In this document: in pieces, positions 18,491 to 26,933 of the stretch | Layout of the letters: each line of letters begins with the position of its first letter | Position numbering within the stretch: position 1 is the stretch's first letter | The notes under the pieces: model-generated | Told to the model about the DNA's origin: nothing | Database searches by the model: none | Seen by the model: only the letters and a program-made list of their open reading frames with translations | NCBI RefSeq assembly: GCF_034541975.1 | Contig: NZ_JAVYJM010000001.1 | DNA from: Dermacoccus abyssi | GTDB taxonomy: Bacteria > Actinomycetota > Actinomycetes > Actinomycetales > Dermatophilaceae | DNA length: 64,000 nucleotides | Direction: 5' to 3' (one strand) | Translations under genes and position numbers: made by a program

Positions 18491-20458
18491 GTGACCACCT
18501 CGCACGCCGATCCCCTCATCGGCCGCACCGTCGAAGGGCGCTATCGCGTCCTCGAGCATCTTGCGGACGGTGGCATGGGCAGTGTGTACGTCGCTCGAGA
18601 CCTCCGCCTCGATCGGGAGGTCGCCCTCAAGGTCTTGCGGGCCGACCTTGCGCGTGACCCCGTCTTCGTCGAGCGCTTCCAGCGTGAGGCCCGCGCTGCG
18701 GCGCGACTTGCCCACCCCCACGTCGTCGCAGTGCACGACCAGGGGCAGGACGCCGATGTCGTCTATCTCGCCATGGAACTCGTGCGCGGTCGCACGTTGC
18801 GCGACGTCATTCGCGACGGCGACAGGAGCGTGGGTGAGCAGCTCACGCTCTTCGAGCAGCTGCTCGACGGGCTCGCCGCCGCCCACCGGGCCGGCTTCGT
18901 GCATCGCGACATCAAGCCGGAGAACGTTCTCATCGACGCTGCCGACCGGGTCAAGGTCGCCGACTTCGGCCTGGCCCGCGCGGTCACCGGAAGCGGTGTG
19001 AGCGTGGACAGCGAAGTCCTCATCGGCACGGCGTCGTACCTGTCGCCCGAACAGGTCGAGCCGTCGAGCTTCAGCCCCTCCGGCACCCGTTCCGACGTCT
19101 ACTCCGCGGGACTCGTGCTCTTCGAGATGCTCACGGGTCACCGCGCCTTCGACGGCGACCTTCCCGTCCAGGTGGCCTACCAGCACGTACACGGCACGAT
19201 GGCGAAGCCCTCCGAGATCCTGCCGGAGCTCACTGCCGCCTTCGACCCACTCCTCGCCCGGGCCTGTTCCAAGGAGCCTCAGGAGCGTCCCGCCGACGCC
19301 GAGGAGTTCAAGACCGAAGTCACCAGGCTTCGCGCCGAACTCCCCGACGACGTTCTCGTCGTCCCGGTGCCGCCGGCCCCGCCGTCGTCACTGACGACGA
19401 ACGCCGACACCCAGCACACCCGCGTCTCCGCGGCCGCCGACGGTACGACCGCGCCGGTCGCCCGAGCCTCCTCTGCAGCCGAGGCTCCCGACTCCCCGCT
19501 CGTCACCCGCCAGTACGGCCCCCAGTCGACGACGGCCCTCCCGAGCCGCGCCACCGTCGTCGAGAACGAGCGCCCGCGCCGTTGGTGGCCCTGGGTGCTC
19601 GCCGTCGCCGCACTCGTCGTCGCCGTCGTGGCGGCCATCGCGTTCACCGTCGGCCCTCTCGGCCCGCGCACCGTTCCCAAGGTTCAGGGTCAAGCTCAAG
19701 GTCAGGCCGTTTCGACCCTGCGGAACGCAGGCTTCGACGTCAAGGTCCGCACCACCGAGTCCGACACTGTGCCCACGGGGCGGGCTGTGCGCACGACACC
19801 CGAAAGCGGAGCGTCGCGCCGTCCGACGAGCGATGTGACGCTCTGGGTCAGCACCGGCCCCCGCATGGTCGACGTCCCAGATACCGCGAACGCCACGCAG
19901 GACGACGCGCGCAAGACCTTGGAGAGCAAGGGGTTCAAGGTCGCTCGCGTCGAGAAGCAACACTCCGACATCGAGAAGGACAAGGTCGTCGGCACCGACC
20001 CCGCAGGTGGCAGCCGCGTGCGTCACGACACCCCGATCACCCTCATCGTGAGCGACGGACCGGCCGAGGTCGACGTCCCCGATGTCTCCGGATCGTCCGA
20101 GGACGATGCGAAGCGTCAGTTGGAGGCGCTCGGCTTCTCCGTGACGACAACGGAGGACTACGACCCGGACATCGAGTCGGGCAAGGTCATCTCCACCGAC
20201 CCGAGCAGCGGCACGACCGCGCGGGCAGGAAGCACCGTCACGCTCACCGTGTCCAAGGGACCCGAGATGGTTGATGTCCCGGATGTCGTCGGCATGAGCG
20301 CAGCCGATGCCCGTCGCACACTCGAGGACGCCGGATTCGACGTCGACGGCGGCTCGTGGCTCGACGATCTCCTCGACGGCACCGTCTCCAGCCAGTCGCC
20401 CGAGGGCGGCTCCGGCAAGCAGGCGCCCAAGGGCTCCACTGTCACGCTGAACTTCTGA
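18491..20458 (+). CDS. PASTA-domain serine/threonine protein kinase (PknL/PknB-like)
   Basis: This is a 655-residue membrane kinase. The N-terminal catalytic domain has the Gly-rich loop LADGGMGSVYVARD, ATP-binding Lys in VALKVLR, HRDIKPENVLI, DFGLAR and YLSPEQ. A Pro/Ala/Thr-rich juxtamembrane stretch leads to one transmembrane helix (about residues 367-389), then four extracellular PASTA repeats, each with a PDV- or PKV-type start and a TVTL- or TLWVS-type end. PASTA kinases sense cell-wall precursors and control growth and division. Position beside Rv2175c-like and aroG genes matches pknL of M. tuberculosis, although PknL itself is usually described without PASTA repeats. GTG 18491 follows TAGACT by seven bases (leaderless). 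Confidence 0.93.
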   Translation: MTTSHADPLIGRTVEGRYRVLEHLADGGMGSVYVARDLRLDREVALKVLRADLARDPVFVERFQREARAAARLAHPHVVAVHDQGQDADVVYLAMELVRGRTLRDVIRDGDRSVGEQLTLFEQLLDGLAAAHRAGFVHRDIKPENVLIDAADRVKVADFGLARAVTGSGVSVDSEVLIGTASYLSPEQVEPSSFSPSGTRSDVYSAGLVLFEMLTGHRAFDGDLPVQVAYQHVHGTMAKPSEILPELTAAFDPLLARACSKEPQERPADAEEFKTEVTRLRAELPDDVLVVPVPPAPPSSLTTNADTQHTRVSAAADGTTAPVARASSAAEAPDSPLVTRQYGPQSTTALPSRATVVENERPRRWWPWVLAVAALVVAVVAAIAFTVGPLGPRTVPKVQGQAQGQAVSTLRNAGFDVKVRTTESDTVPTGRAVRTTPESGASRRPTSDVTLWVSTGPRMVDVPDTANATQDDARKTLESKGFKVARVEKQHSDIEKDKVVGTDPAGGSRVRHDTPITLIVSDGPAEVDVPDVSGSSEDDAKRQLEALGFSVTTTEDYDPDIESGKVISTDPSSGTTARAGSTVTLTVSKGPEMVDVPDVVGMSAADARRTLEDAGFDVDGGSWLDDLLDGTVSSQSPEGGSGKQAPKGSTVTLNF

Positions 20459-20478
20459 GGCGTATCCTCGACAAACGT

Positions 20479-20517
20479 CGAACGGCGCTCGCCCCTCGTC
20501 GGGGCGAGCGCCGTTCG
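20479..20517. terminator. Bidirectional terminator between the kinase gene and aroG
   Basis: A perfect 17-bp stem (CGAACGGCGCTCGCCCC and its complement) with a TCGTC loop sits between the convergent kinase and DAHP synthase genes, 20 bp from each stop. Confidence 0.92.
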
Positions 20518-20535
20518 GCGTGAAGCGGTCGTTGC

Positions 20536-21909
20536 TCAGGCGTTGCGTGCACCCAGCATCTCAGCCACCAGGTAGGCGAGCTCAAGGCTCTGCTGGTGGT
20601 TGAGGCGCGGGTCGCACGCCGACTCGTAACGGCTCTCGAGGTCTTCGTCACGCACCTCGACGCTGCCGCCGAGGCACTCCGTGACGTCGTTGCCCGTGAG
20701 CTCGACGTGCAGGCCGCCCGGCACCGTGCCGGCCGCTTCGTGCACCTCGAAGAAGCCACGGACCTCGTCGACGACGTCGTCGAGACGACGCGTCTTGTAG
20801 CCGCTGGAGGATTCGAACGTGTTGCCGTGCATCGGGTCGGTGATCCACAACGGCGTGGCGCCCTCGGCCTTGAGACGCTCGACGATGGGCGGCAGAGCCT
20901 CGCGGATCGTGCCCGCACCCATGCGCGTGATGAACGTCAGACGGCCCGGCTCACGCTCGGGGTCGATCTTGTCGATGATGCGCAGCAGGTCGTCCGGGTC
21001 GGCCTTGGGACCCACCTTCATGCCGACCGGGTTCGAGATGCGGCTGATGAAGTCGATGTGGGCGCCGTCGATCTCGCGGGTGCGCTCACCGACCCACAGC
21101 ATGTGACCCGACGTGGCGTACGGGCGGCCCGAACGGGAGTCGGTGCGCGTCAGCGGACGCTCGTAGTCGAGCAGCAGCGCCTCGTGACTGGAGAAGAAGT
21201 CGACCGCCTTGAGGGCGTCGAAGTCGGCACCACAGGCCGCCATGAACCGCATCGCCCGGTCGATGTCCTTGGCCGTCTTCTCGTAGCGCGAGTTCGCGGC
21301 GTTGGCGATGAAGCCCTTGTTCCACTCGTGCACGTTGCGCAGGTCGGCGAAACCGCCCTGCGTGAAGGCGCGCACGAGGTTCAGCGTGGCCGCGCTCGTG
21401 TTGTACGCCTGGAGCAGACGGTCCGGGTTCGGACGACGAGCCTCCTCGGTGAAGGCGAAGTCGTTGACCATGTCACCGCGGTAGGCCGGGAGCGTGACGT
21501 CGCCACGGGTCTCGGTGTCCTTCGAGCGCGGCTTCGCGAACTGGCCGGCGATGCGGCCCAGCTTCACGACCGGCGTGCTCGCGCCGTACGTGAGGACGGC
21601 CGCCATCTGGAGGATCGTCTTGATGCGGTCGCGGATGTTGTCGGCCGTGGCCGAGGCGAACATCTCCGCACAGTCGCCACCTTGCAGGACGAAGGCCTCG
21701 CCGCGGGCTGCGGCGGCCAGACGGGTGCGCAGATCGTCACACTCGCCCGCGAAGACGAGCGGCGGATAGCTGGCCAGGGTCTCCGAAACACGTTCGAGCG
21801 AGCCGTCGTTGGGCCACGTGGGCTGCTGCTTCGCCGGAAGCTCCGGCCAGTCGAGGCCCACGGGACGGGTCGTAGTCGAAATGGTCTGGGTTTCGGGGGT
21901 GGTACTCAC
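20536..21909 (-). CDS. aroG: 3-deoxy-7-phosphoheptulonate synthase, class II
   Basis: This is a 457-residue type II DAHP synthase, catalysing the first step of the shikimate pathway from phosphoenolpyruvate and erythrose 4-phosphate. Class II features are DWPELPAKQQPTWPN at the start, FVLQGGDCAEMF with the metal-binding Cys, ISNPVGMKVGPKADP, ITRMGAGTIRE, and WITDPMHGNTFES with the metal-binding His. The GTG at 21909 lies seven bases after TAGGCT on the minus strand, so the mRNA is probably leaderless; GGAGG abutting the start codon is too close to be a normal ribosome site. The length matches the M. tuberculosis AroG. Confidence 0.95.
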   Translation of the reverse strand: MSTTPETQTISTTTRPVGLDWPELPAKQQPTWPNDGSLERVSETLASYPPLVFAGECDDLRTRLAAAARGEAFVLQGGDCAEMFASATADNIRDRIKTILQMAAVLTYGASTPVVKLGRIAGQFAKPRSKDTETRGDVTLPAYRGDMVNDFAFTEEARRPNPDRLLQAYNTSAATLNLVRAFTQGGFADLRNVHEWNKGFIANAANSRYEKTAKDIDRAMRFMAACGADFDALKAVDFFSSHEALLLDYERPLTRTDSRSGRPYATSGHMLWVGERTREIDGAHIDFISRISNPVGMKVGPKADPDDLLRIIDKIDPEREPGRLTFITRMGAGTIREALPPIVERLKAEGATPLWITDPMHGNTFESSSGYKTRRLDDVVDEVRGFFEVHEAAGTVPGGLHVELTGNDVTECLGGSVEVRDEDLESRYESACDPRLNHQQSLELAYLVAEMLGARNA

Positions 21910-21970
21910 CCTCCAGAGCCTATGACCCCTGTCCAATCCTGCGCATCTCAGCCCTTTTGCTGAGACGGAG

Positions 21971-22906
21971 TCAGGAGCGCTCGCTCGCTTCCTCGCTCGG
22001 AGCCTCGGCGACCGGCTGGATGGTCTCCGTGGTCGCTTCTCCGGACGTTTCGGTCACCTCTTCGGACGCTGCGGTGTCCTCGGTGACGGCTTCCGCGTCG
22101 CCCTTGCCCTTGTCGGCGTCGCTGCTCTTGCGCGGCAGGCGTGAGGCGGCGTCCTCGATGACGGAGGTGGCGCTGCCCTGGATCTCCTTGGCCACGTGAA
22201 CCGCGCCCTCACCGATGGTGCGAGCCTTCTCGGCAACGGACTTCTTGCGCGATGCGGCGTACTCGTCGACGTATTCCTGGCCCGACAGGAGCATGAGCTC
22301 GTACATGATCTCGTCGGTGATCGAACGCAGGACGAAACGGTCGGCGCTCATACCCTCGAAGCGCGAGAAGTCGAGCGGAACACCGAAGCGCACGTGCGGC
22401 TGCGCGTAACGACCGAACTTCTCACCGGGAGGGGCCACCGTGTCGGTGTCCATGAGTGCCACCGGGATGACCGGCGCGCCACTTTCCAGCGCCAACCGGG
22501 CCACGCCCGTCTTGCCCTTGTAGAGGCGGCCGTCCGGCGAACGCGTGCCCTCGGGGAAGATGCCGAACAGATCGCCCTCAGCGAGGATCCGCTTGCCCGT
22601 CGCGAGTGCCCCCGCGGCCGCCGAACCGCTCGTGCGGTCGATCGGTACCTGGCCCGTGCCCGAGAAGAAGCTCTTCTGCATGCGGCCCCTGACGCCGGGC
22701 GTGGTGAAGTACTCGGACTTGGCGACGAACGTCACGCGACGGTCGAGCACGAGCGGCAGAAAGAGCCAGTCGGAGTACGACAGGTGGTTGATGGCGAGGA
22801 TCGCAGGCCCCGAATCCGGGACGTGCTCGAGCCCTTCGACGGTCGGGCGGAACACCGTCCGCAGCGCCGGGCCGACGAGAACTCGCTTGAGGAGCCAGTA
22901 GAGCAC
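21971..22906 (-). CDS. 1-acyl-sn-glycerol-3-phosphate acyltransferase family protein
   Basis: This is a 311-residue PlsC-type acyltransferase of phospholipid synthesis, acting at the membrane. The catalytic NHLSYSDW (H-x4-D) is near residue 40, followed by VPIDRTSG and FPEGTRSPDG (glycerol-phosphate binding). After the roughly 230-residue catalytic domain comes an acidic, Ala/Glu/Thr-rich tail of about 75 residues that is poorly conserved in such enzymes and probably disordered. GTG 22906 has GGAAG eight bases upstream. The order next to aroG matches Rv2182c. The exact acyl acceptor is not determinable from sequence. Confidence 0.9.
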   Translation of the reverse strand: MLYWLLKRVLVGPALRTVFRPTVEGLEHVPDSGPAILAINHLSYSDWLFLPLVLDRRVTFVAKSEYFTTPGVRGRMQKSFFSGTGQVPIDRTSGSAAAGALATGKRILAEGDLFGIFPEGTRSPDGRLYKGKTGVARLALESGAPVIPVALMDTDTVAPPGEKFGRYAQPHVRFGVPLDFSRFEGMSADRFVLRSITDEIMYELMLLSGQEYVDEYAASRKKSVAEKARTIGEGAVHVAKEIQGSATSVIEDAASRLPRKSSDADKGKGDAEAVTEDTAASEEVTETSGEATTETIQPVAEAPSEEASERS

Positions 22907-23017
22907 GGGAGAACTTCCTGTTGGGCGTGAGAATCCGATGTCACTCTAGTCGGTGTGACCTATGACGCGTAGCCCGTCCGGGCCGCGGCGTTGCCCCTCT
23001 CGTGCCAGGATGTGGGC

Positions 23018-23077
23018 ATGCAGCTCGACGATCTCCGTGGCAGCGCTGTGCCCGCGCGCCGCAACCGCGTTCGATGA
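23018..23077 (+). CDS. Possible 19-residue leader ORF overlapping the next gene
   Basis: A short frame MQLDDLRGSAVPARRNRVR ends in a TGA that overlaps the ATG of the next gene as ATGA. CAGGAT ends six bases before its ATG, a weak leaderless-type signal. The downstream gene has no ribosome-binding site of its own, so reinitiation after this ORF would explain its translation. It is basic, like an N-terminal fragment. It could be chance. Confidence 0.4.
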   Translation: MQLDDLRGSAVPARRNRVR

Positions 23078-23637
23078 CGAACGGGCAGCCCGACGAGGCC
23101 CGCGACTGGGACGCGGAGTTCGAGGCCATCGCCAAGAGCCTGCGGCCGCAGTCGGATTCCTCTGGCGACGAACCTCATGAGATGCCCCCGGCGAGTCGCC
23201 ACCGGTTCGACCACGGCTTTGCCGAGCCACCCAAGGACAACTCGCGCGGCGACAGCGCGTCGTCGTCGGCCACGGACGACGACTCCCCCGTTCCGGGTTT
23301 CCGTGACCAGTGGCGGCTGCGTGACGACGCGCCCTCGCTGCCGAACCTGAACACGAATCGACCTCTTGAGGACCCTCCCGAACTCGAGGACGACGACGAC
23401 TTCGTCCCACCCGAGCCGACGCCCCTCGACAGCGACGACCCGGCAACGATCGTCATGTTGGGCTGCCTCGTGCTGGGCCCGTTGTGGCTGCTCTACCTGC
23501 TCTTCTTCGACCGCAACGCCGCAACGCTGTGGTGGAGCCTCGCCGCGATCATCACCGCAGCCGGCTTCGTCATGGCCGTGGCCCGACAGCCGAAGTCACG
23601 CGACGAGGACGATGACGACGACGGGGCGCGCGTCTGA
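23074..23637 (+). CDS. Acidic membrane protein of unknown function
   Basis: This is a 187-residue protein. Residues 1-120 are hydrophilic and acidic (many Asp, Glu, Ser, Pro) and probably disordered, beginning TNGQPDEARDWDAEFEAIAK and continuing to a DDDDFVPPEPTPL run. Two transmembrane helices follow: ATIVMLGCLVLGPLWLLYLL and then TLWWSLAAIITAAGFVMAV. The tail is short and acidic. The topology suggests a large cytoplasmic N-terminal part. The pattern is common in actinobacterial hypothetical proteins, but I do not recognise a named family. ATG 23074 has no ribosome site and overlaps the stop of a 19-codon leader ORF. It converges with the nuclease gene, six bases between stops. Confidence 0.75.
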   Translation: MTNGQPDEARDWDAEFEAIAKSLRPQSDSSGDEPHEMPPASRHRFDHGFAEPPKDNSRGDSASSSATDDDSPVPGFRDQWRLRDDAPSLPNLNTNRPLEDPPELEDDDDFVPPEPTPLDSDDPATIVMLGCLVLGPLWLLYLLFFDRNAATLWWSLAAIITAAGFVMAVARQPKSRDEDDDDDGARV

Positions 23638-23643
23638 GGCTCG

Positions 23644-24318
23644 TCAGGCGATGACGGCGTCGACGACGAGCGGGCGATGGTCGGTCGCGCCCTTCATCTG
23701 CTCTTCGACCGCGGACATGTCGACGGCCGTCAGCGTCAGCTGCGGCGAGGCGTAGATGAAGTCGATGCGCTTGTGCGGGTCGGCCGCGTTGAACGTGTTG
23801 ATGCGCGGGCCCGCGTCGAGTAGACCGTGATGCTTGAACTCGCGCCCGGCGGGGCCGTTCTCGAGCTCGTTGAAGTCGCCGGCGATCGCCCACGGCAACG
23901 TGTGGTCGAGGGTCTCGTCGCCGAGCAGTTCACGCGCGTGGCCACCGCGCAACGCTCCGTAGAGCGACAGGTGCGTGCTGATCGCGACCCACGGCTTCTC
24001 ACCGGGCAGCGCCACCTCCGCCCATGCGTAACCGCGCGGCTCCTGCGGACGCGGCACGGAGTACAGGCCGTGACCGCTGCGACGCACCTCGACGCGCGGC
24101 GACGTGATGAGCGCGGTGCTCATGCGATGACGCTTGCCGCCGCCCCAGACCATGCCGAGGTTCTCGGCGAAAGCCGCGACCTTGTGGTTCGAGAACGGGT
24201 GACGCGGCATCTCCTGCAGGCACAGCACGTCAGGTCGCGCGTGCTCGATGACTTCGTGCAGCGCGGCCCGGTCGTCCTTGAGGCCCCGCACGTTGTAGCT
24301 CATGAGTCGTACCGTCAT
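23644..24318 (-). CDS. Endonuclease/exonuclease/phosphatase family protein
   Basis: This is a 224-residue metal-dependent hydrolase of the DNase I/exonuclease III-like fold. Visible motifs are LMSYNVRGL, CLQEM with the metal-binding Glu, AISTHLSLYG, AGDFNELE with Asp and Asn of the active site, RIDFIYAS, and the terminal TDHRPLVV with the catalytic Asp-His. The substrate (DNA, phospholipid or other phosphodiester) is not evident; no secretion signal is present. ATG 24318 overlaps the TGA of the upstream ROK kinase by four bases and also has GAAAGGA upstream, so it is the third gene of a coupled ROK-ROK-nuclease unit. Confidence 0.88.
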   Translation of the reverse strand: MTVRLMSYNVRGLKDDRAALHEVIEHARPDVLCLQEMPRHPFSNHKVAAFAENLGMVWGGGKRHRMSTALITSPRVEVRRSGHGLYSVPRPQEPRGYAWAEVALPGEKPWVAISTHLSLYGALRGGHARELLGDETLDHTLPWAIAGDFNELENGPAGREFKHHGLLDAGPRINTFNAADPHKRIDFIYASPQLTLTAVDMSAVEEQMKGATDHRPLVVDAVIA

Positions 24319-25301
24319 GCCACGTTTCCTTTCACGGCGCTGCGGGCGAGGTCTGCGGCGCCGACGAGGCCGGCCTCATTGCCGAGTTGCGCCTGGGCGA
24401 TGCGGGCCTCCGGGCGGTAACCGCGCCCGGGCAGTTGTTTGCGGAAGGCCTCACGCGCCGGACCGAGCAGCATGTCACCGGCGGCGGAGACTCCACCGCC
24501 GATGACGAAGGCGCTCGGATCGAACGCGCTGGCGAGGTTGGCGAGGCCAGTGCCGAGCCACGTGCCGATCTCGGCGAGAAGCTCCGCGGCGGTGGCGTCA
24601 CCGGCCGAGGCGGCCTCGGTGATCATCGGACCGGTCAGCTTCGTCAGGTCGCCGCCGAGGGTGTCCGCGATGTCGTGGGCCATGGGCGATTCGGCGGCGA
24701 GCAGCGAGCGAGCTTCGCGCACGAGCGCGTTGCCGCTCGCATACTGCTCCCAGCAGCCGCGGTTTCCGCACTCGCAGCGCAGGCCGCCGGGCACGACCTG
24801 CATGTGGCCGAACTCCCCCGCGATGCCGTACCGACCGCGCTGGATCTCCCCGTCGAACAGCACGGCGCCGCCAATTCCGGTACCGAGGTTGACCATGACG
24901 ACGTGGCTCTCACCGCGCACGGCACCGAAGCGCCACTCGGCCCAGCACGCCGTGTTGGCGTCGTTGTCGACGAAGACGGGGTGCGTGCACCGCGCGCGCA
25001 GGTTCTCGCGCAGCGGCTCGTTGCGCCACGACAGATGCGGGGCGAAAACGACCGTCGAGCGATCCGCTCCGACGAAACCGGCCGCGCCGATGCCGACGGC
25101 GGATACATCGCCGAGCGAGTCGCGCTCCGCGACGGCGTCGAGCTCGTCGACGACGCTGACGAGCAAGTCCTCGACGACCGCCGCCTTCGTCGAGCGGTGT
25201 GGGGTGTCGCGACGGGCGCGGGCGATGACGTTGCCCTCCTCGTCGACGAGACCGCCGGCCACCTTCGTGCCGCCGATGTCGATACCGATCGCGAGACTCA
25301 C
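24315..25301 (-). CDS. ROK family sugar kinase, glucokinase-like (copy 2)
   Basis: This is a 328-residue ROK kinase. The phosphate-binding loop is IGIDIGGTKVAGGLVD at the N-terminus, then VDNDANTACWAEW with the catalytic-type Asp, NLGTGIGGAVLFDG, the ROK zinc motif CECGNRGCWEQYASG, and GGGVSAAGD near the end. These are features of actinobacterial glucokinases, which phosphorylate glucose with ATP. GTG 25301 overlaps the TGA of the preceding ROK gene (GTGA). The two proteins are clear paralogues from a tandem duplication, with identical stretches such as YASG and GTG(I/V)GG. Which is the main glucokinase cannot be told from sequence. Confidence 0.9.
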   Translation of the reverse strand: MSLAIGIDIGGTKVAGGLVDEEGNVIARARRDTPHRSTKAAVVEDLLVSVVDELDAVAERDSLGDVSAVGIGAAGFVGADRSTVVFAPHLSWRNEPLRENLRARCTHPVFVDNDANTACWAEWRFGAVRGESHVVMVNLGTGIGGAVLFDGEIQRGRYGIAGEFGHMQVVPGGLRCECGNRGCWEQYASGNALVREARSLLAAESPMAHDIADTLGGDLTKLTGPMITEAASAGDATAAELLAEIGTWLGTGLANLASAFDPSAFVIGGGVSAAGDMLLGPAREAFRKQLPGRGYRPEARIAQAQLGNEAGLVGAADLARSAVKGNVA

Positions 25302-26263
25302 GCGCGTCCTTCCCTTGCCAGTGCTGCGGCGCCGATGACGCCTGCGTCGTTTCCGAGCGTTGCGACGCAGAAACGAGCCGCGGGGCGGTGCCCGCCGCCG
25401 GTCAGCTCCTCGGCGAACGCGACGCGTGCGGGCTCGAGGACGAGGTCGCCCGCCTCGGCGAGGCCTCCCCCGATGACGAAGAGCTGCGGGTCGAGAATCG
25501 CCGCGAGCGACGCGGCGCCCTCGCCCAGCCAGCGTCCGATCTCGGCGAGCAGCGCCACCGCCGCCTCGTCACCTTCCTGGGCGGCCTGCGTCACGTGAAC
25601 GCCCTTGAGGTTCTCCGGCTTGCCGTCGCACAACTCACGCAGACGCTTTCCCTGCGGAGTCCCCTCGTCGACGAGGGCCCGCGCGTCGCGAACGAGCGCG
25701 CTGCCGCTGGCGTACATCTCGAAGCAACCTCGGTTGCCACAGCCGCAGAGGTGTCCGTGCGGGACGACGCGCATGTGGCCGATCTCGGCGCCGACGCCGT
25801 GGCTGCCGCGGAAGACCTCGCCGCCGAGCACGATGCCTCCGCCGACACCAGTGCCGAGCGTGATCATCACCATGTCGTCGACGTTCTTGCCGCCGCCGTA
25901 GCGGAACTCCCCGTACCCGGCGGCGTTGGCGTCGTTCTCGATGACGACGTCGTGACCGGTGGCCTCCTGGAGCTGGGCGCGCAGCGGCTCGTGGCGCCAC
26001 GCGATGTTCGGTGCGAAAAGGACCGTCGCCCCCTCACGATCGATGTAACCGGCGCACGCAACCCCCACCTTGGGCGTCTCGTCACCATGGGCTCGCGCCT
26101 TCTCGGCAAGCTCCCGGATGAGGTCGACCGTGCCGGTGATGATGGCCTCGGCGTCCTGCGCGGGCGTGTCACGGCGTGCCTGCTCGACGAGTCGGCCCTC
26201 GGCGTCGACAAGACCGCCGGCGATCTTCGTTCCGCCAATGTCGATACCGATGCTCACGCTCAC
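25298..26263 (-). CDS. ROK family sugar kinase, glucokinase-like (copy 1)
   Basis: This is a 321-residue ROK kinase closely related to the next gene. It has IGIDIGGTKIAGGLVD, ENDANAAGYGEF, TLGTGVGGGIVLGG, CGCGNRGCFEMYASG and GGGLAEAGD. The arrangement is that of cytoplasmic glucokinases; no DNA-binding domain is present, so it is not an NagC/Mlc-type repressor. GTG 26263 has GAAGGGC eight bases upstream, and GTG 26257 is an alternative two codons in. It heads the three-gene unit ROK-ROK-phosphodiesterase, each junction being a four-base stop/start overlap. Confidence 0.9.
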   Translation of the reverse strand: MSVSIGIDIGGTKIAGGLVDAEGRLVEQARRDTPAQDAEAIITGTVDLIRELAEKARAHGDETPKVGVACAGYIDREGATVLFAPNIAWRHEPLRAQLQEATGHDVVIENDANAAGYGEFRYGGGKNVDDMVMITLGTGVGGGIVLGGEVFRGSHGVGAEIGHMRVVPHGHLCGCGNRGCFEMYASGSALVRDARALVDEGTPQGKRLRELCDGKPENLKGVHVTQAAQEGDEAAVALLAEIGRWLGEGAASLAAILDPQLFVIGGGLAEAGDLVLEPARVAFAEELTGGGHRPAARFCVATLGNDAGVIGAAALAREGRA

Positions 26264-26354
26264 GTTGTGCCCTTCATCCCGCGGAGCCACTCGGGCGACC
26301 GCACGTGCCACCAATCCTGAACGGCTCCACGACGGTGGCCAAATCGCCTCGCCG

Positions 26355-26822
26355 TCACTCGGGGTGCGCCCTTTCCGTGTTTCGGCGCTCGACCTCACGC
26401 GCCAAGTCGTCCAGCGCCACCGAAACGACCGTTGCCTCAGCCTTGCGGCGTAGTGCTGTGATGATCGGAATGCCGGGATCCACATTCAACGTGTACGTGA
26501 CGGTGCACCCCTGAGCCGCCGGCACGATGCGGTACGAACCCTCCAGGCTCCGTAGCTGCTGCGCCGCGACGAGTGTCCACGCGACCTCCGCTTCCGGGCC
26601 CCGCCTCGTCACGCGGTAGCGCAGCCGGAGCACGTCCTTGAGCAGCCCGGCGTCCATCCTCAGCTCTGCGTCGCTCGGCATGCCCGCCGCATCCAACGCG
26701 AACACCTCGGCCCGTGTGATCTGCGATGTCCACCTCGGGTAGGCCTCGATGTCGACGACGGTGGCCAGCACCGTCTCCGGATCTGCTGACATCACCCGAG
26801 TCGCGTTCGTGTGCTCACCCAT
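26355..26822 (-). CDS. SRPBCC (polyketide cyclase/START-like) family protein
   Basis: This is a 155-residue protein of the SRPBCC helix-grip fold, which binds hydrophobic ligands. It starts with the typical EPxxV- and IEAYPRWTSQI-like pattern (residues about 10-35), continues with alternating strands including LRYRVTRRG and WTLVAAQQLRSLEGSYRI, and ends in a long C-terminal helix. In M. tuberculosis the equivalent gene Rv2185c lies before fadD15, as here. ATG 26822 comes six bases after a TACTGT hexamer on the minus strand, suggesting a leaderless transcript. It is divergent from the acyl-CoA synthetase gene. Ligand unknown. Confidence 0.82.
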   Translation of the reverse strand: MGEHTNATRVMSADPETVLATVVDIEAYPRWTSQITRAEVFALDAAGMPSDAELRMDAGLLKDVLRLRYRVTRRGPEAEVAWTLVAAQQLRSLEGSYRIVPAAQGCTVTYTLNVDPGIPIITALRRKAEATVVSVALDDLAREVERRNTERAHPE

Positions 26823-26933
26823 GTCGCGACAGTAGGGCATGCGCGCGGAACGTTTCGAGCAAGCCGCTAGGCTGGGCGCGGCATTCGGACGTCAGTCCAC
26901 CCCGCCACCCCACGCCTCAGACGAAAGGTCGCC

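Noticed and set aside
19680..20458. Periodic similarity of about 200 bp
   Set aside because: It is the four PASTA domains of the kinase at protein level, not a DNA repeat.
25298..26485. Longer start for the first ROK kinase (about 74 extra residues)
   Set aside because: The extension lies antisense to the SRPBCC gene and lacks a ribosome site; the family N-terminus begins at GTG 26263.
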